This document shows, piece by piece, positions 7,787-14,900 of a stretch of DNA of 58,277 bases. Each line of letters opens with the position of its first letter. The first letter of the stretch is position 1. The stretch is from the NCBI GenBank assembly GCA_945482615.1, contig CALYRG010000005.1, forward strand, positions 1 through 58,277. Reading direction: 5' to 3'. This DNA comes from an uncultured Clostridia bacterium. GTDB taxonomy: Bacteria; Bacillota; Clostridia; Oscillospirales; Oscillospiraceae. The notes beneath the pieces are model-generated. The model did no database searches and was not told where the DNA came from. It saw only the letters and a program-made list of their open reading frames with translations. A program made the translations under genes and the position numbers.

Positions 7787-8245
7787 ATGAACATGTGGAT
7801 GTTGGCTTTGTGCATGGCGGCACTGCTGGCAGGCTGCTCCAGGGCGAGCATCGGCATCATCGGCGGGGCGGACGGCCCGACCAAAATCATTGTATCAGAG
7901 TCTGCGCAGCAGACGCAGAAAGGAGAAATTCAAATGCGCTATCAGACCATTACCCCGGAGGAAGCCAAGGCTGTGATGGATGGGGAGTCCTCGTATATCA
8001 TTCTGGATGTCCGGGAGCAGGAGGAATATGACCAGGGGCACATTCCGGGGGCGGTGCTGATGCCCCACACCCGGACCCAGGAGCTTGCGCCGGAGCTGGT
8101 TCCGGACCGGGACACTACGGTGCTGGTCTATTGCAGGAGCGGCAGACGGAGCGTTCTGGCGGCCCAGATGCTGGCAGATATGGGCTATACCGATGTGCGG
8201 GAGTTCGGCGGCATCCTGGACTGGCCCTATGACATTGTGAAGTAA
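7787..8245 (+). CDS. Rhodanese-like lipoprotein with decarboxylase-beta-like leader
   Basis: A 152-residue protein. Residues 1-17 form a lipoprotein signal ending in LLAGC (Cys17). Residues 21-34 read SIGIIGGADGPTKI, matching a signature of the beta subunit of sodium-pumping decarboxylases. Residues 54-152 form one rhodanese domain with active-site loop CRSGRR (Cys116) and the entry motif DVREQEEYDQGHIPGA. Rhodaneses carry sulfane sulfur. ATG 7787 follows AAAGGAGTGGGAGAAT. A second in-frame ATG at 7934 has a perfect ribosome binding site and would yield only the cytoplasmic rhodanese domain (residues 50-152). Confidence 0.82.
   Translation: MNMWMLALCMAALLAGCSRASIGIIGGADGPTKIIVSESAQQTQKGEIQMRYQTITPEEAKAVMDGESSYIILDVREQEEYDQGHIPGAVLMPHTRTQELAPELVPDRDTTVLVYCRSGRRSVLAAQMLADMGYTDVREFGGILDWPYDIVK
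7917..7936 (+). promoter_or_regulatory. Internal ribosome binding site and in-frame second start
   Basis: AGAAAGGAG (7917-7925) matches the anti-Shine-Dalgarno end over nine bases and stands 8 bases before an in-frame ATG (7934). The short product would lack the lipoprotein signal and the leader motif. Confidence 0.6.
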
Positions 8246-8282
8246 AGGGCGGCTATTTCCCGGGAAATGGGTGGGCTGCGCC

Positions 8283-9110
8283 TTACAGGGCGTCCCTTGG
8301 GCAGGCCTTGACGCACTCCATGCACAGGATGCACTCGGTGCCGTTGCGGCGGGAGCGGGCGTTGTCCGTCACGTCCACGTCCATGGGGCAGACCCGGGCG
8401 CATTTGCCGCAGTGGATGCACTTACTTTGGTCGCATTCTATCCGCACCAGAGAGAAATAGCTCATGGGCTTTAAGAAGACGGTGATGGGGCAGAGGGTTT
8501 TGCAGAAGGCCCGGTTGTCCCGGAGGGCAAAGGCAAGCCCGATTCCCAGGGCGTAGTACAATAGGTTTCCGATGACAAAAGCCCAGAACATGATTTTCTC
8601 CATGTTCCCAACCCCTGCCAGGAAAAGCCCGGCTACGAACAGAAGGGACAGGGCAAAGGTGACATACCGCAGAAAACCCGGCTTTTTCCTGGGCCCCGCG
8701 GGAACCTTGTAGGGCAGAAAGTCCAGAACCATTGCCGTCCAGCAGGCGTAGCCGCACCAGCCCCGGCCAAAGACCAGGGGGCCGAAGATCTTTGCTACGG
8801 CGTAGTGGATGGTGGCGGCCTCAAAAACGCCGGAGAACAGGTAGTACCAGAAGCCCTCAATCTGCATGTTTTCCCTGCAGATCAAGCCCAGGTAGATGAG
8901 CATATACAGCCCCACAAGAAGCTGCACCACCCGCCTTGCGTAGGGGTAGTTCCGCCGGAACAGCCACAGCCCCAGAGCAATGGAGGAGCCGATGTAGCTG
9001 AAATTCAGAAGATAGAAAAGGTTGTCCCTGGAAAGCCACAGCACCACGGCGACTGCCTCAAACAGCAGCCACAGGGCCAGGGGAAGAAGCCAGGATTTCT
9101 GTTTCGTCAT
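8283..9110 (-). CDS. Membrane polyferredoxin (NapH/YccM-like 4Fe-4S protein)
   Basis: A 275-residue protein with about five transmembrane helices in residues 1-205, a conserved CGYACWTAMV motif after the third, and two C-terminal 4Fe-4S motifs (CIHCGKCARVCP and CILCMECVKACP) from about residue 233. NapH-like proteins pass electrons across or along the membrane to redox partners; the partner is not present here. Its ATG overlaps the stop of the preceding coiled-coil gene by four bases (ATGA), so the two are co-translated. It converges on the rhodanese gene with 37 bases between stops. Confidence 0.85.
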   Translation of the reverse strand: MTKQKSWLLPLALWLLFEAVAVVLWLSRDNLFYLLNFSYIGSSIALGLWLFRRNYPYARRVVQLLVGLYMLIYLGLICRENMQIEGFWYYLFSGVFEAATIHYAVAKIFGPLVFGRGWCGYACWTAMVLDFLPYKVPAGPRKKPGFLRYVTFALSLLFVAGLFLAGVGNMEKIMFWAFVIGNLLYYALGIGLAFALRDNRAFCKTLCPITVFLKPMSYFSLVRIECDQSKCIHCGKCARVCPMDVDVTDNARSRRNGTECILCMECVKACPRDAL

Positions 9111-9328
9111 GGCAGCACCTCTTCCCGGGGCTCGTCCTCCAGAAGGCCGTAAACCCGGTACATGGTCAGAAATTGCCGATACATCAGCTTATTGCCCAGC
9201 AGCTGGCGGTAGGTGGCGGATTTTTCCTTTCCCTGGGCCTTCAGCTGCTCCAGCTGCTGCACGGTGGAGCGGTACTGCTCCTGCAGGGAAGCGAGCATCT
9301 GCTCAAATTGCTGCAATCTGTCTTCCAT
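9107..9328 (-). CDS. Small coiled-coil protein upstream of the polyferredoxin
   Basis: A 73-residue protein, mostly helical. Residues 1-45 are rich in Gln, Glu and Leu with heptad-like spacing (LQQFEQMLASLQEQY), suggesting a coiled coil; a YRQFLTMYRVYG segment and an acidic tail follow. No known family was recognised. ATG 9328 follows AGGAGGAGTCCC; the frame is open further upstream but only through the palindromic element. The 4-base overlap with the polyferredoxin gene suggests a joint role, for example as a small partner subunit. Confidence 0.7.
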   Translation of the reverse strand: MEDRLQQFEQMLASLQEQYRSTVQQLEQLKAQGKEKSATYRQLLGNKLMYRQFLTMYRVYGLLEDEPREEVLP

Positions 9329-9349
9329 GGGACTCCTCCTGGAAATGAT

Positions 9350-9521
9350 GATAAGGCAATACCGCATAATGGGGCAAGGAGATTCGGCGCGAGATTTTGG
9401 CACAAGCGAAAGTACGAAAAATGCGGGAATACTGGATGTATTTCCCATTTTTCGTACTGCACGATTGGGGCAAAAGATCCGCCGAAGCCCGCAGCTCCCA
9501 CCTAAGCGGTGTTGCCATAAA
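9350..9521. mobile_element. 172-base palindromic MITE-like element
   Basis: The two ends are imperfect inverted repeats: GGCAATACCGC (9355-9365) against GCGGTGTTGCC (9506-9516), continuing with TTCGGCG/CGCCGAA (9383-9389, 9480-9486). At the centre is a long hairpin of AGTACGAAAAATG (9411-9423) with its exact complement (9446-9458), plus 8 further inner pairs around the loop TGGAT. The two arms align along almost their whole length. The element is flanked by a 7-base direct repeat AAATGAT (9343-9349 and 9522-9528), a probable target-site duplication. It encodes no protein and lies between divergent genes. Confidence 0.7.
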
Positions 9522-9609
9522 AAATGATACCATAAAATCCGGGAAAAGGGTAGCCCTTTCCCAAAATTTGTGACACAATCGATTTACAACATGATAAGGA
9601 GGCTGCTGT

Positions 9610-9840
9610 ATGAAAAAACTCTTTGACGCTGCCGACCGCTACCTGAAAACTGCCGACTGGAAGGATATGGCACTTATCAAATTCTGCCTGTTCTCCATGG
9701 GCATTCTTGCAGGCACATACATTCCCCGGAAAAACAGGGACATTGCCCGGGGGATCGCGCTGGGTGTCTTCGCATCCACCTACATCCCGCTGATGGCGAA
9801 ATTCCTGCCCTGCCTGTTCCCGGGCAAAGCGGAGGATTGA
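9610..9840 (+). CDS. Small conserved membrane protein of unknown function
   Basis: A 76-residue protein with two hydrophobic stretches (KFCLFSMGILAGTYI near residues 24-38, and IALGVFASTYIPLMAKFLPCLF near 49-70) separated by a basic RKNRD turn. Its N-terminal KKLFDAADRYLKTADWKD is typical of a short protein family common in Clostridia that databases often mislabel as a phosphate-transporter permease. The start follows AAGGAGGCTGCTGT. It is monocistronic and ends at a strong terminator. A hairpin GGGAAAAGGG-TAG-CCCTTTCCC (9541-9562) lies in its upstream region. Confidence 0.75.
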   Translation: MKKLFDAADRYLKTADWKDMALIKFCLFSMGILAGTYIPRKNRDIARGIALGVFASTYIPLMAKFLPCLFPGKAED

Positions 9841-9859
9841 TTCCTCTACAAACAATAGA

Positions 9860-9893
9860 CGGACGGTTCAGCGTGCTGAGCCGTCCGCTTTTC
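9860..9893 (+). terminator. Rho-independent terminator
   Basis: A 12-base-pair stem (9860-9871 with 9876-9887, one G-U pair), a 4-base loop, then CTTTT. It ends the small membrane protein gene and lies between convergent genes, so it may also slow transcripts of the HD-GYP gene. Confidence 0.85.
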
Positions 9894-9904
9894 ACTGTTC
9901 GGGG

Positions 9905-11404
9905 TTATTGGGGGATATCCTCCTGGATGGTGCCGACGGCGCCCAGACAGCGGGGCGCTCCATCAAAGGCCCAGACGGAGCGGCACCGGCACCGGAAGGC
10001 GGAGCCATTGGAAAGCCGGAAGCACAGGGCAAAATCCGGATGGCCCGGGGAGGCCTGGTTCTGAGCATCCTGCCAGCGGGGAAGCGACTGGCCTGCCAGC
10101 TGCAGGACGGCCTCGTCATGCACCGGGTCGGTGATGGTACTGTGCAGATCCAGAAGCCGGGCGGCTTTGTCTGAGAGCGTCAGCATCGGCGGGTCGCAGT
10201 GGTAGACAAAGGTCATGTCACCGGCGGAGGCTTCAAAGAAGTCAGCCCGGGTCTGCTCAAACCGAAACTGGGAGATCAGCTGGTTGGAGGCGGTGAGCTC
10301 CTCGTGGAGGGAAATCTCCTCAGTAAGGTATTCCAGCTCCCGCTTTTCCCGCACCAGCGCGGGATCGGCATGCAGAGCCTGGGGCAGAGAGTCTCCCAGC
10401 TCCAGCAGACACTCCAGAAGCAATGGGTTAAAAGCGCCGCATTGTCCCCCCAGGATCATGGAAATGGCCGTCTCGTGGGAGAAGGCTTTCTTGTAGCACC
10501 GGTCGCTGGTCAGAGCATCGTACACGTCCGCCAGAGACACCACCTGGGCGGAAAGGGGGATGGCATCGCCCACCAGACCGTCGGGATAGCCCCGGCCGTC
10601 ATAGCGCTCGTGGTGCCACCGGCAGATGTCCCGGGCAGTGCGCAGAAGGGGAACCTTCTCATATTCCGGTGTTCCCTCCAGCATCCGGGCGCCCTCTGCC
10701 GGATGGGTCTTGATGACGGCAAATTCCTCCGGGGTGAGCTTGCCGGGCTTGTTGAGAATTTCATCGGGGATGCTGATTTTTCCAATATCGTGGAAGCTGG
10801 ACGCCTGACTGATCATCCGTACATCCTGCATGGTGATACCATAGCGGTTCGTCCGGGCCATCACCTGACGCAGGAGCAGCTCCGTGATCAGATTGATATT
10901 GCGCACATGCAGACCGCTTTCCTGATTTCGGAACTCTACGATCTGGCTGAGAATGGACAGCATCAGATCATAGGTCTTGGTGCGCTCATAGATTTCTTCG
11001 GCCACGGTGGCAGCCAGCCTGCGCTGCTTGTCATACAGGGCGATGGTGTTCTTGACCCGGCGTTTGACAATGAAGGAATCGAAGGGCCGGGAGATAAAGT
11101 CCGTAGCGCCCAGATCGTAGGCCCGGCTGATAAAATCGTGGCCGGTCTCGGAGGAAATGACGATCACCGGCAGATCATCGATCCAGTGCCGGCGGTTCAT
11201 GTAGCCAAGAACCTGATACCCATCGCATTCCGGCATCATCAGATCCAGCAGCATCACAGACAGCTCATGGCACTGCTTTTCCAGAATCTGGATGGCCTGG
11301 ATGCCATTTTCTGCCTCAAGAATGTCATACTGGTCTTCCAGCATACAGGACAGCAGGTCACGGTTCAGATCAGAATCGTCCACAATCAGGATTCTCGGCT
11401 TCAT
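9905..11404 (-). CDS. Response regulator with HD-GYP domain
   Basis: A 499-residue two-component protein. Residues 1-120 are a receiver domain with acidic pocket DDSD at 9-12 and phospho-acceptor Asp54 (LLDLMMP). Residues 150-330 are an HD-GYP domain with HD at 205-206, HHERYDGRGYP at 264-274 and an intact GYP triplet, the usual signs of a cyclic-di-GMP phosphodiesterase. Residues from about 355 form a helical linker followed by a divergent PAS-like sensor region. ATG 11404 (AGAGGAA upstream) begins exactly at the receiver domain. It has its own promoter. No partner kinase is adjacent. Confidence 0.88.
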   Translation of the reverse strand: MKPRILIVDDSDLNRDLLSCMLEDQYDILEAENGIQAIQILEKQCHELSVMLLDLMMPECDGYQVLGYMNRRHWIDDLPVIVISSETGHDFISRAYDLGATDFISRPFDSFIVKRRVKNTIALYDKQRRLAATVAEEIYERTKTYDLMLSILSQIVEFRNQESGLHVRNINLITELLLRQVMARTNRYGITMQDVRMISQASSFHDIGKISIPDEILNKPGKLTPEEFAVIKTHPAEGARMLEGTPEYEKVPLLRTARDICRWHHERYDGRGYPDGLVGDAIPLSAQVVSLADVYDALTSDRCYKKAFSHETAISMILGGQCGAFNPLLLECLLELGDSLPQALHADPALVREKRELEYLTEEISLHEELTASNQLISQFRFEQTRADFFEASAGDMTFVYHCDPPMLTLSDKAARLLDLHSTITDPVHDEAVLQLAGQSLPRWQDAQNQASPGHPDFALCFRLSNGSAFRCRCRSVWAFDGAPRCLGAVGTIQEDIPQ

Positions 11405-11520
11405 ATCGCGTTCCTCTCTGGCATGATGTGCCACGCCGATCCCGCGGCTCCGGGCGGGCACCTTGACCTGCGCCGCCGGAATTTCGGATCGACAAAAATG
11501 TACATAAATCAACACAATAT

Positions 11521-11548
11521 ATTATACATAATATCACTCGAATTGCAA
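11521..11548 (-). promoter_or_regulatory. Sigma-A promoter of the HD-GYP gene
   Basis: Minus strand: TTGCAA (11543-11548), 16-base spacer, TATAAT (11521-11526). The leader would be about 110 bases long. Confidence 0.7.
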
Positions 11549-11584
11549 GATATATTGAAGATTTTGCCCGTTTGGGACAAGGAG

Positions 11585-11616
11585 AAAATGCCCCTGTGTC
11601 AGGAAGACACAGGGGC
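11585..11616 (-). terminator. Terminator of the dehydratase/CooC cluster
   Basis: An 11-base-pair perfect stem (11590-11600 with 11606-11616) and 5-base loop. On the minus strand it is followed by ATTTTC. It lies just after the last gene of the cluster and marks its 3' end. Confidence 0.85.
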
Positions 11617-11622
11617 ACTGGA

Positions 11623-12342
11623 CTATGGGCGGTTTGCCAGGCCGAAGTGAAGCTCCTTCATGCCCTCCACCTGGTCACAGATGGGCTGGAGCTTGCAGGT
11701 GCCGCAGTCTGTCATCCCGGTGCTCAGAATGTGATCCAGGGCTTTGGTGATGGATTCCGTCTGCCGGGTCAGTGCCTGCAGCTCCTGGAAGGGGAAGCCG
11801 GGATCGGTGACGAAGATCAGCCGCACGGCCTGGATGGAAGGATTCTTGTGGAACTGGCGGAGCATCATCGTCCCAACGTGAGAGAAGGACAGGCCCCGGT
11901 TCAGGGCCTCCCGGCTGACCCGGGCGCTTTCCCGCCCATTGATCCGGGAGACCCGGATCATAAAGCCCTGGGGGCTGACATGGTAGCGGACGAACTCCAG
12001 CTTCTTGACGGCGTCGTATAAGGCGCTGCCCTGGGTCATGGTGCCCGGCTTCACCCGGACAAGGGCGATTCTTGCGTAGTGGGTGTCCCTGTGAATGCCG
12101 GAAAGATCCGGGCCGATGCACAGCAGCTCGTCCCTGGGGACGAAGGACGCATCTTCCGTCACCGCTGTGGCACCCAGGGCGAAAAAGCTCTGGCCGCTTC
12201 CGCCCAGCTCGTAGGCCATGTCCTGGCGGAACACCAGATTCTCCCGCCCGGCCTCCTGCCATGGCGCTTCGGGCAGGGGGGCGGCCGGGAAGGGACGGCA
12301 GAGCTGGTCGATGGCGGTGATTACCTCATCATACAGCTTCAT
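11623..12342 (-). CDS. Acetyl-CoA synthase central-domain-like protein (CODH beta family)
   Basis: A 239-residue protein. From recalled family sequence, residues 76-225 follow the central part of acetyl-CoA synthase (AcsB/CdhC): IGPD at 76-79, GFMIRVS at 126-132, then RVSREALNRGLSFSHVG (141-157), the F-x4-PSI segment (164-170) and VTD (178-180). A cysteine group C-x2-C-x5-C follows at 213, 216 and 222. In true ACS the same place holds the first A-cluster cysteines, but the fourth cysteine and the whole catalytic C-terminal domain are absent, so it cannot be a complete ACS. It is the last gene of the cluster; its ATG overlaps the stop of the small membrane protein by one base. A scaffold or metal-handling role is inference. 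Confidence 0.7.
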   Translation of the reverse strand: MKLYDEVITAIDQLCRPFPAAPLPEAPWQEAGRENLVFRQDMAYELGGSGQSFFALGATAVTEDASFVPRDELLCIGPDLSGIHRDTHYARIALVRVKPGTMTQGSALYDAVKKLEFVRYHVSPQGFMIRVSRINGRESARVSREALNRGLSFSHVGTMMLRQFHKNPSIQAVRLIFVTDPGFPFQELQALTRQTESITKALDHILSTGMTDCGTCKLQPICDQVEGMKELHFGLANRP

Positions 12343-12509
12343 TACAGGTGCTTATCCCGCTTGATGTTGTCGTAGTGCTTCAGGAACAGAGGCTCCAGCG
12401 CCGCGGTGAGCTTCATGTCCAGGTTGAAAAAGTACACCGTGAAGGTGAGGACGAACAGGGCCGCCGCCACCGCCAGGACAATGAGAACGATTTTCAGGAG
12501 CAGATACAT
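12342..12509 (-). CDS. 55-residue single-span membrane protein in the dehydratase cluster
   Basis: A short gene found by reading between its neighbours. ATG 12509 is preceded by AGGAGGATTTGT, and the product begins MYLLLKIVLIVLAVAAALF, one hydrophobic helix of about 25 residues, followed by a basic/acidic tail ending KRDKHL. The stop TAA shares a base with the next ATG (TAATG), and the gene lies 12 bases after the activator gene, so it is placed as an operon member. No family is recognised. It may anchor part of the complex at the membrane. Confidence 0.7.
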   Translation of the reverse strand: MYLLLKIVLIVLAVAAALFVLTFTVYFFNLDMKLTAALEPLFLKHYDNIKRDKHL

Positions 12510-12521
12510 ACAAATCCTCCT

Positions 12522-13319
12522 TTACCTTTGGGCCATGCCCTTCTGGCGGGCAAATTCCGCAGCGCCCAGAGCGCCGATGAGCTGGGGGTCCACCGGCAGG
12601 TCGATGACCTTCAGCTTGAGCACCTTCTCGATGGCGGCCTTCAGGCCCGCATTCTTGGCACAGCCGCCGGTGAGGGTGATTCTGTCCACGGCCCCGGCCT
12701 TCTTGGCCATGACGAAGCAGCGCTTGGCAACGGACAGCTGGATGCCCGCGGCAATCTCGTCCATGGGCTTGCCCTCGCCTACCAGGGAGATGACCTCGGA
12801 CTCGGCGAATACCGTGCACTGGGCGGTGATGGGGATGACGTTCCTTGCCTTCAGGGACAGCTGGGAAAACTCGGTCAGATCCATTTCAAAGGCTCTTGCC
12901 ATGGCCTCATAAAACCTACCGGTACCGGCGGCACACTTGTCGTTCATGGCAAAGTTCAGCACGGTGCCGTCGGTGTCCACGGCAATGCCCTTCACGTCCT
13001 GGCCGCCGATGTCGATGATGGCCTTGACGCTGGGATCGGCCACGTGCACGCCCATGGCGTGGCAGCTGATCTCGGAGATGTTTTCGTCGGCAGCGGGAAC
13101 CTTGTTGCGTCCATAGCCGGTGCCTACCAGATAGGCAAGATCCATGGCGCTTTTCAGCTCCGGAACCTGGGCCACGGCCTGGGCAATGGCATCCTCACAG
13201 CTGAGCACCGCGTTGATGCGGCTTCTCAGGGTGACGTTTGACACCATCCTGCCGGTCTCGTCCAGAATGACGCATTTTGTGTAGGTGGAACCGGAATCAC
13301 ATCCGCCGTAATACTTCAT
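12522..13319 (-). CDS. 2-hydroxyacyl-CoA dehydratase activator-type ATPase (BadF/BadG/HgdC family)
   Basis: A 265-residue ASKHA-fold ATPase. The N-terminal phosphate loop GCDSGSTYTKC, the IDIGGQDVKGI motif and MNDKCAAGTGRF are all present; the conserved cysteines coordinate a [4Fe-4S] cluster between two subunits in HgdC and BcrA/D. Such activators hydrolyse ATP to push one low-potential electron into the dehydratase or reductase component. ATG 13319 has AAAGGAG at the right distance, better than the GTG at 13325. It lies 18 bases after the larger HgdAB-like subunit, the expected partner. Confidence 0.92.
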   Translation of the reverse strand: MKYYGGCDSGSTYTKCVILDETGRMVSNVTLRSRINAVLSCEDAIAQAVAQVPELKSAMDLAYLVGTGYGRNKVPAADENISEISCHAMGVHVADPSVKAIIDIGGQDVKGIAVDTDGTVLNFAMNDKCAAGTGRFYEAMARAFEMDLTEFSQLSLKARNVIPITAQCTVFAESEVISLVGEGKPMDEIAAGIQLSVAKRCFVMAKKAGAVDRITLTGGCAKNAGLKAAIEKVLKLKVIDLPVDPQLIGALGAAEFARQKGMAQR

Positions 13320-13337
13320 GTTCACTTCTCCTTTGCA

Positions 13338-14900
13338 TTACCAAGAGTGTTCATCATCGATGATTTCCAGAGTGGGATCCAGAGGCTCTTCCTGCAGGAC
13401 ACTTCTCATATAGCGGTTGACCTGATCCCGGACGCCCTGCCGGGAGGTGATCCGGGGATCGAACAGGTCATGGGTGACCCACACCAGGTGGATGCCCTTC
13501 TCCCGGGCCTTTTCCTCAAACATGCCGTGCATACCGTCCAGAGCTTTGCAGCTCATGTGCTCCCAGAGGATGACCATGTCGGCGTTGAACTCCTCCACGA
13601 AGTCCCACAGCTCATCCAGCAGCACCTTGTAGCCGCCGTGGGTGCGGTTGCGCATGATCATGTTCTCCGTCAGCCAGGCGATGTCGTAGATGGCCTGCTC
13701 CCGGCCCTCGGGGGTGTTTTCCTCGCAGAGCATCTTGGTGGACACCATGGACAGCATGTCCGTCAGAGGCACAATGCCCCAGCAGTTGAGAATCCACAGC
13801 AGGAAGTCCATGTAGAAGTGGGACTGCACGCCCCAGACGATGGCCCGGTGGCGGTACTCCTTTGCCATCTTTCGCTTTGCCTTGTAGGCCTGCTGGGCAA
13901 GCTTCATGATCTTCCGGTCGGTCTCCACAAAGGCGGGAATCTTGCCGCAGATGGCCATGTAGTTGGTCTCGGTGTACAGGGCCAGGTTGGAGCCGAAGAC
14001 CTGGGGGTAGTCGGTCTTGTTCATGTCCAGCCAGTCCATACGGTAGCGGGTGGAGATGTTGACCCGCTTGGCGCACTCGAAGTAGTAATCCCAGTCCCAC
14101 TTTTCCCCGGTGTGCTCCTCGATAAAGGCGATGGCGTTGCGCACCTCCTGGGCGGCGTACTCCTGCACGTCGTCTTCCCGGTGGCGCAGGGGGGCGGCCA
14201 GCTGGAAGCAGGGAATGCCGTCCTCCAGCTCCAGCCGCTTGGAGATGACGCCGTTGCCCATCAGGGAGCCGTCGCAGGTGGTGTTGCACTGGATGGCGCA
14301 GGCACCCAGAACGGGGGCGTCGTCGTCGATGGACACACCGGCCTCCGCCTCCGGCATGGGGCACACGTCACCGGCAAGGCCAAATTCCTGGGCCACATCG
14401 ATGTAGTGCTCTGCCGCGTGCTGGTTCAGCAGCACGGAGACGTAGGTGGAGGGGGTCTCCCGGCTCAGTCCCTTGACCGTGGGGAAGCCCATGAGCACGG
14501 CGGTCATTTCGTTTTCGTCCACCAGCACAACCTTCTTGGAAAATTCCTTGTCGTTGCCGATGCGCCGGTCTCCCCGGAACAGGTTATCCAGGAGCTTTGC
14601 CACGTCCTCAATGACCAGATCCTGCTCCAGGTGGCAGATGCGCAGATACTCGTCCCGCAGGCCCTGGGTGTGCCGGTCCACCATCATGGGAACGGCCAGG
14701 TAGTTGGCCATCCAGCGGTAGCGGAACATGGCCTTGATGTTTCGGGGCTTGATGATAAAGCCGGCCAGGGTGCCCATAATGTGCAGCCAGCGCCAGTAGT
14801 CGTACATGGTGTCCCGGAAGCCACGCCATTCCCGGCGCTTGCGAACCTTGCCTCCGGTATAGAAATCGCCCAGGCGATCCATTCCCACTTCCTTAGCCAT
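13338..14900 (-). CDS. 2-hydroxyacyl-CoA dehydratase family subunit (HgdB-like, large)
   Basis: A 520-residue protein of the HgdA/HgdB/BcrB/BcrC family, about 100 residues longer than typical subunits, with an extra basic N-terminus (residues 1-60). Family cysteines are seen in GDVCPMPE, CAIQCNTTCDGS and HMSCKAL, the last in the position that binds the [4Fe-4S] cluster. These subunits catalyse ATP-driven radical dehydration or reduction of acyl-CoA or related substrates. The actual substrate is not known. ATG 14900 follows AGGGAGGTGCGAAAA and overlaps the previous stop by 8 bases. Confidence 0.85.
   Translation of the reverse strand: MAKEVGMDRLGDFYTGGKVRKRREWRGFRDTMYDYWRWLHIMGTLAGFIIKPRNIKAMFRYRWMANYLAVPMMVDRHTQGLRDEYLRICHLEQDLVIEDVAKLLDNLFRGDRRIGNDKEFSKKVVLVDENEMTAVLMGFPTVKGLSRETPSTYVSVLLNQHAAEHYIDVAQEFGLAGDVCPMPEAEAGVSIDDDAPVLGACAIQCNTTCDGSLMGNGVISKRLELEDGIPCFQLAAPLRHREDDVQEYAAQEVRNAIAFIEEHTGEKWDWDYYFECAKRVNISTRYRMDWLDMNKTDYPQVFGSNLALYTETNYMAICGKIPAFVETDRKIMKLAQQAYKAKRKMAKEYRHRAIVWGVQSHFYMDFLLWILNCWGIVPLTDMLSMVSTKMLCEENTPEGREQAIYDIAWLTENMIMRNRTHGGYKVLLDELWDFVEEFNADMVILWEHMSCKALDGMHGMFEEKAREKGIHLVWVTHDLFDPRITSRQGVRDQVNRYMRSVLQEEPLDPTLEIIDDEHSW

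Noticed and set aside
8255-8268. 14-base palindrome ATTTCCCGGGAAAT between convergent genes
   Set aside because: Too short to act as a terminator and not near a promoter; probably chance.
9541-9562. Hairpin GGGAAAAGGG-TAG-CCCTTTCCC as a terminator
   Set aside because: No gene is transcribed into it on either strand in a way that fits, and the T-run is poor; noted only as an upstream hairpin.
9568-9596. TTGTGA-N17-ATGATA as promoter of the small membrane protein gene
   Set aside because: The -10 match is poor; no confident promoter was assigned for this gene.
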